Shown here: positions 7,146 through 9,368 of the stretch, in pieces
Layout of the letters: each line of letters starts with the position of its first letter
How positions within the stretch are numbered: the first letter of the stretch is position 1
DNA from: Myxococcales bacterium
GTDB taxonomy: Bacteria > Myxococcota > Myxococcia > Myxococcales > Myxococcaceae
Assembly (NCBI GenBank): GCA_003153055.1
Contig: PMBV01000445.1
Span: forward strand, 1-9,368
DNA length: 9,368 nt
Reading direction: 5' to 3'
The notes under the pieces: generated by a model
Database searches by the model: none
Told to the model about the DNA's origin: nothing
What the model saw: only the letters and a program-made list of their open reading frames with translations
Program-made: the position numbers and the translations under genes

Positions 7146-8447
7146 ATGAGTTGGGAGCGGGGTAACATCAGGCACCGGTCCGTGCTGGCAGCAGGGCTGC
7201 TGGTGGTGGTGTGTGGGAATCCGGCCTGGGCTCAGCTCGCACCGGCGAGCGGCATTCGTATCGGAGAGGGGCGCCTTCACCCATTCCTCGAAGCCGACCT
7301 CCGCTATGACTCACTGGTGGGGTACTTCGGTGGCACCAGCGCCAACCCCCAGCCATCGGCGGACATCGTCATACACGCCAGGCCGGGCCTGAGGTTCGAG
7401 CTGGCGAACACCTCGACGGCCATCGCCTTCAACGGCTCGGCGGAGTACCTCTTCTACACCGGCTGGATCAGCCCTTCAGCGGTGCAGCTGTCGAAGTGGC
7501 CTTCAGGCCTTCGAGCCAACGTGGGAGCTGACGCGCGCTTTAACCAAGACGGTGCGGTCGAGGTACAGGTGGGTGACCTGCTGGTCCGGTCGGATCGCAC
7601 CCAGAACCCCGCCGCCGGTGTCGGCGTGATCTCACTGTTCAACGACATTCACCTGGCGGTGCCCATTCACCCTGGCGGGAGGGCGCTGGAGATCACCCCT
7701 CGCGGGGCCTGGCAGGTGGAGTTCTTCGAGCCTTTGGCGGCCGGCACCATTCCCGGCTGCACCGCGACCGACGTGACGTGCAACCCGGGTCTCGTGTCGC
7801 GAATGAACTACAGCAACGTCAACGTCGGCCTCAACGGGCGCTGGCGGTTCCTCCCCAAGACAGCGCTCGTCGTCGATGTGGCGTCCGACATCCGCACCTA
7901 CTGGGTCGTGGACCCCAAAGTGATCAACCCCCCGGCGACGTTGCTGCGCGCGCAGGCCGGGTTGGCTGGCCTCATCACCTCGCGGCTCAACGTCACGCTC
8001 CTCGCGGGCTATTCTGGTGACTTCGCCCCTGCCGCCACTGGCTCGACCACCAAGAAGCTGCAGAACTTCATCGGCAACGTCGAGGTCGGCTACACCCCGA
8101 ATGAGATGATGAAGTTCTCTCTGGGCTACCTGCGCACCGCCCTGCCGGCGCCCATCTACGGTACCTACATGGACGATCGCGGCTACCTCCGCGGCACCCT
8201 CGGCCTGTGGGCGGGCCGGCTCACCTTCTCGGGCCAGCTGGGCCTCGACTACCTCACTTTCTACGACGCCAACTTCCGCAAGGACCTCGCGTTCAGCGGT
8301 GGAGCCAGCGCGACCTTCGCGGTCCTGTCCTGGTTCGACACCTCCCTCGCCTACGCCGCCAGTTTCCGCACCTCGAGCTTGAGCTCGCTCTCGTCGGTCA
8401 ACTTCGTGCGTCACGAGGTCACGCTGCGGTTGGGGCTGCACTACTGA
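7146..8447 (+). CDS. Outer-membrane beta-barrel, EpsX/WzpX-like porin partner of an OPX protein
   Basis: The 433-residue protein has a signal peptide (basic n-region, core VLAAGLLVVV, cleavage after PAWA, so mature from Gln30). The rest is alternating hydrophobic/polar strands rich in aromatics and Gly, with short turns. It begins with LHPFLEADLRYDSLV and ends in HEVTLRLGLHY, a C-terminal beta-signal with terminal aromatic as recognised by the Bam machinery. Between strands, C205 and C212 could form a small disulfide loop. An in-frame stop at 7128-7130 makes ATG 7146 the first possible start; GTG 7182 would lose the n-region. The OPX gene begins 3 bp after the stop. In myxobacteria, short OPX proteins work with separately encoded beta-barrels (EpsX, WzpX, WzpS, WzpB) that form the outer-membrane pore for polysaccharide. 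This gene fits that role by fold, size and position. A Glt barrel (GltA/B/H type) is less likely given the OPX neighbour. Confidence 0.75.
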   Translation: MSWERGNIRHRSVLAAGLLVVVCGNPAWAQLAPASGIRIGEGRLHPFLEADLRYDSLVGYFGGTSANPQPSADIVIHARPGLRFELANTSTAIAFNGSAEYLFYTGWISPSAVQLSKWPSGLRANVGADARFNQDGAVEVQVGDLLVRSDRTQNPAAGVGVISLFNDIHLAVPIHPGGRALEITPRGAWQVEFFEPLAAGTIPGCTATDVTCNPGLVSRMNYSNVNVGLNGRWRFLPKTALVVDVASDIRTYWVVDPKVINPPATLLRAQAGLAGLITSRLNVTLLAGYSGDFAPAATGSTTKKLQNFIGNVEVGYTPNEMMKFSLGYLRTALPAPIYGTYMDDRGYLRGTLGLWAGRLTFSGQLGLDYLTFYDANFRKDLAFSGGASATFAVLSWFDTSLAYAASFRTSSLSSLSSVNFVRHEVTLRLGLHY

Positions 8448-8450
8448 GTC

Positions 8451-9047
8451 ATGCGCGGGTGGCTCTTCTTCATCATCGTCTGGGTCGCGTGCATTCCGCC
8501 ACGTCTGGGTGCCAGTGCCGTGCGCCCCGAAGACGCCACCTCGGACGGAGGCGTGAACCCCAACACCTTGGCCGCCAACGACGTGTTGGAGGTACGGGTG
8601 TACCAGGAGCCCGACATCTCCGGGGTGTACCGGGTCTCGCCCTCGGGTGACGTCGACTTCCCCCTCTGCGGCAAGGTGGCCATCGGAGGGATGACCGCCA
8701 GCGAGGCAGCCGAGGCCTTCACCCGCTGTCTCAAGAACGGCTTCGTGCGCCGCCCGCAGGTCTCGGTGATGGTGAAGGAGTTCAACTCGAAGAAGGTGTT
8801 CGTCTTCGGCGAGGTCTCCAAGCCCGGCGCGTACACCTTCGAAGAGGGTATGACCATCATCCATGCCGTCTCCGCGGCCGGAGGCTTCATCAAGTCGGCG
8901 TCCAAGAACTCGATCAACGTGACCCGCGTGCTCGACGGCAGGGAGGTCAAGGTCCCCGTCAGGGTGGAAGACATCGTCACCGGCCAAGAGAAGAACTTCG
9001 CCCTCCAGCCGGGCGACATCATCTTCGTGCCCGAATCGTTCCTCTGA
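8451..9047 (+). CDS. Short OPX polysaccharide-export protein (PES + SLBB), EpsY/WzaX-like
   Basis: This 198-residue protein belongs to the Wza/OPX family. Residues 1-23 are a secretion signal: WVAC at 11-14 satisfies the permissive lipobox rule, but cleavage after GASA by signal peptidase I is also possible. The PES (Poly_export) domain covers about 40-111, with the hallmark NDVLEVRVYQEPDISG and RVSPSGDVDFPLCGKV. One SLBB domain covers about 114-195, with VFVFGEVSKPGAYTF, the segment IIHAVSAAGGFIKSAS, and ending LQPGDIIFVPESFL. The protein stops there, with no further SLBB domain and no C-terminal amphipathic helix like the one with which Wza crosses the outer membrane. It therefore fits the short OPX class that needs a separate porin, which is the preceding gene. 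The mature part has one cysteine pair (C73, C93). ATG lies 3 bp after the barrel stop with no strong ribosome site, suggesting coupled translation. The polymer exported cannot be read from this window. Confidence 0.88.
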   Translation: MRGWLFFIIVWVACIPPRLGASAVRPEDATSDGGVNPNTLAANDVLEVRVYQEPDISGVYRVSPSGDVDFPLCGKVAIGGMTASEAAEAFTRCLKNGFVRRPQVSVMVKEFNSKKVFVFGEVSKPGAYTFEEGMTIIHAVSAAGGFIKSASKNSINVTRVLDGREVKVPVRVEDIVTGQEKNFALQPGDIIFVPESFL

Positions 9048-9116
9048 CGATTCAGATCCGCGAAGGCAGCGCGCTCGGACACCGGGCCAGGGCAACCCCA
9101 GCCATACGCAAGCGTC

Positions 9117-9164
9117 CGGAGGCGAGCGGATCGATCCTCCGTAACCCGGTCGGCCACACTGTGG
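9117..9164 (+). other. Cluster of short inverted repeats downstream of the OPX gene
   Basis: CGGAGG (9117-9122) pairs with CCTCCG (9136-9141) around a 13-base loop. The perfect palindrome GGATCGATCC (9128-9137) overlaps it, and CCACA-C-TGTGG (9154-9164) follows. None has a T-tract. They could form a transcript end for the exporter operon or protein-binding sites for the next gene. Confidence 0.35.
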
Positions 9165-9169
9165 GCTCC

Positions 9170-9198
9170 TTGAGTGCATGCATATTCGAACCTGTAGC
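9170..9198 (+). promoter_or_regulatory. Weak promoter candidate for the lipoprotein gene
   Basis: TTGAGT (9170-9175) and TGTAGC (9193-9198) are spaced by 17 bp, but the -10 matches consensus at only 3 of 6 positions. Transcription would begin near 9205, upstream of the dyad and of the GTG start. It is suggested by position more than by sequence. Confidence 0.2.
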
Positions 9199-9214
9199 GC
9201 CGAATTCCCCGCAG

Positions 9215-9230
9215 CGGCTCATCTGAGCCG
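9215..9230 (+). promoter_or_regulatory. 16-bp perfect dyad just before the lipoprotein start
   Basis: CGGCTCA-TC-TGAGCCG is a perfect 7+7 inverted repeat with a 2-base centre, ending two bases before the GTG at 9232. The tiny loop makes a DNA operator for a dimeric regulator more likely than an RNA hairpin. No regulator gene is present to pair with it. Confidence 0.4.
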
Positions 9231-9231
9231 A

Positions 9232-9368
9232 GTGCATTCTCGTTTTCTTAACATCTCATTTTTTGCTGCATTGGTAGTGATGAGCTTGGCTGGATGTGAG
9301 CCCTTCGTAGACATATTCCCATTTCCCGGTCCGAGCGGTACCGGCGGAGGCACCGCGGCGACGGGCGG
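9232..9368 (+). CDS. Putative lipoprotein, 3' end beyond the window
   Basis: The frame is open to the window end. From GTG 9232 it encodes a lipoprotein signal peptide: short n-region with HSR, hydrophobic core, and lipobox SLAGC with Cys22 at 9295-9297. The mature part begins EPFVDIFPFPGPSG and continues into a Gly/Thr/Ala-rich linker, typical of myxobacterial cell-surface lipoproteins. The in-frame ATG at 9178 would add 18 residues before the signal and is less likely. Neither start has a strong ribosome site. The signal-peptide codons are markedly AT-richer than the rest of the window. No family can be assigned from 45 residues, and a link to the exporter is unknown. Confidence 0.55.
   Translation, partial: MHSRFLNISFFAALVVMSLAGCEPFVDIFPFPGPSGTGGGTAATG

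Noticed and set aside
7632..9179. A 515-codon minus-strand open frame across the barrel and OPX genes
   Set aside because: The translation is Gly/Glu/Val/Arg-rich without domains, and the opposite strand has clear signal peptides, PES/SLBB motifs and a beta-signal.
9178..9231. ATG 9178 as start of the terminal lipoprotein
   Set aside because: It would add an unlikely 18-residue extension before a normal lipoprotein signal peptide and has no ribosome site.
1..9368. tRNA, rRNA, CRISPR arrays, insertion sequences or attachment sites
   Set aside because: I saw no cloverleaf, regularly spaced direct repeats, transposase motifs or terminal inverted repeats in the window.

Overview
The window reads as a piece of a myxobacterial (Myxococcota, probably Cystobacterineae) chromosome. 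The evidence is high G+C with strongly G/C-biased third codon positions, all genes on the plus strand, and a run of proteins that resemble the Glt gliding-motility machinery of Myxococcus xanthus. Assignments come from reading the translated sequence and recalling family features; no database search was run.

Region 1 (1-6381) is a gltD-gltE-gltF-gltG-like block. It holds the 3' 989 codons of a large TPR protein (GltD/AgnA-like), a TPR lipoprotein with a TolA-like helical tail (GltE/AglT-like), a small secreted protein (GltF-like), and, after a 154-bp spacer, an inner-membrane protein (GltG/PglI-like). The last has a degenerate FHA-like cytoplasmic domain, one membrane span, a Gly-rich linker and an AgmX/PglI-type TonB-like C-terminus. 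gltD and gltE overlap by 4 bp and gltE and gltF are 6 bp apart, so these three look cotranscribed. In M. xanthus these proteins form the envelope-spanning part of the Agl-Glt machine.

Region 2 (6382-9047) starts with a spacer holding a hairpin and a sigma70-like promoter. It continues with a secreted coiled-coil protein of unknown function, an outer-membrane beta-barrel with signal peptide and C-terminal beta-signal, and, 3 bp later, a short OPX polysaccharide-export protein (PES plus SLBB domain) that ends without an outer-membrane helix. The barrel and OPX pair matches the split OPX/porin exporters of myxobacteria (EpsY/EpsX, WzaX/WzpX type). The coiled-coil protein may be a third part.

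Region 3 (9048-9368) is a 184-bp spacer rich in short inverted repeats, followed by the 5' end of a putative lipoprotein gene that runs off the window.

The most interesting point is the arrangement. A Glt-type transenvelope module sits directly beside a polysaccharide exporter. In M. xanthus such functions cooperate (slime in gliding; Nfs/Agl and Exo in spore-coat assembly), but the gltG neighbours there are gltH-I-J. No glycosyltransferase, Wzx/Wzy, motor (AglRQS) or regulator gene is visible here.
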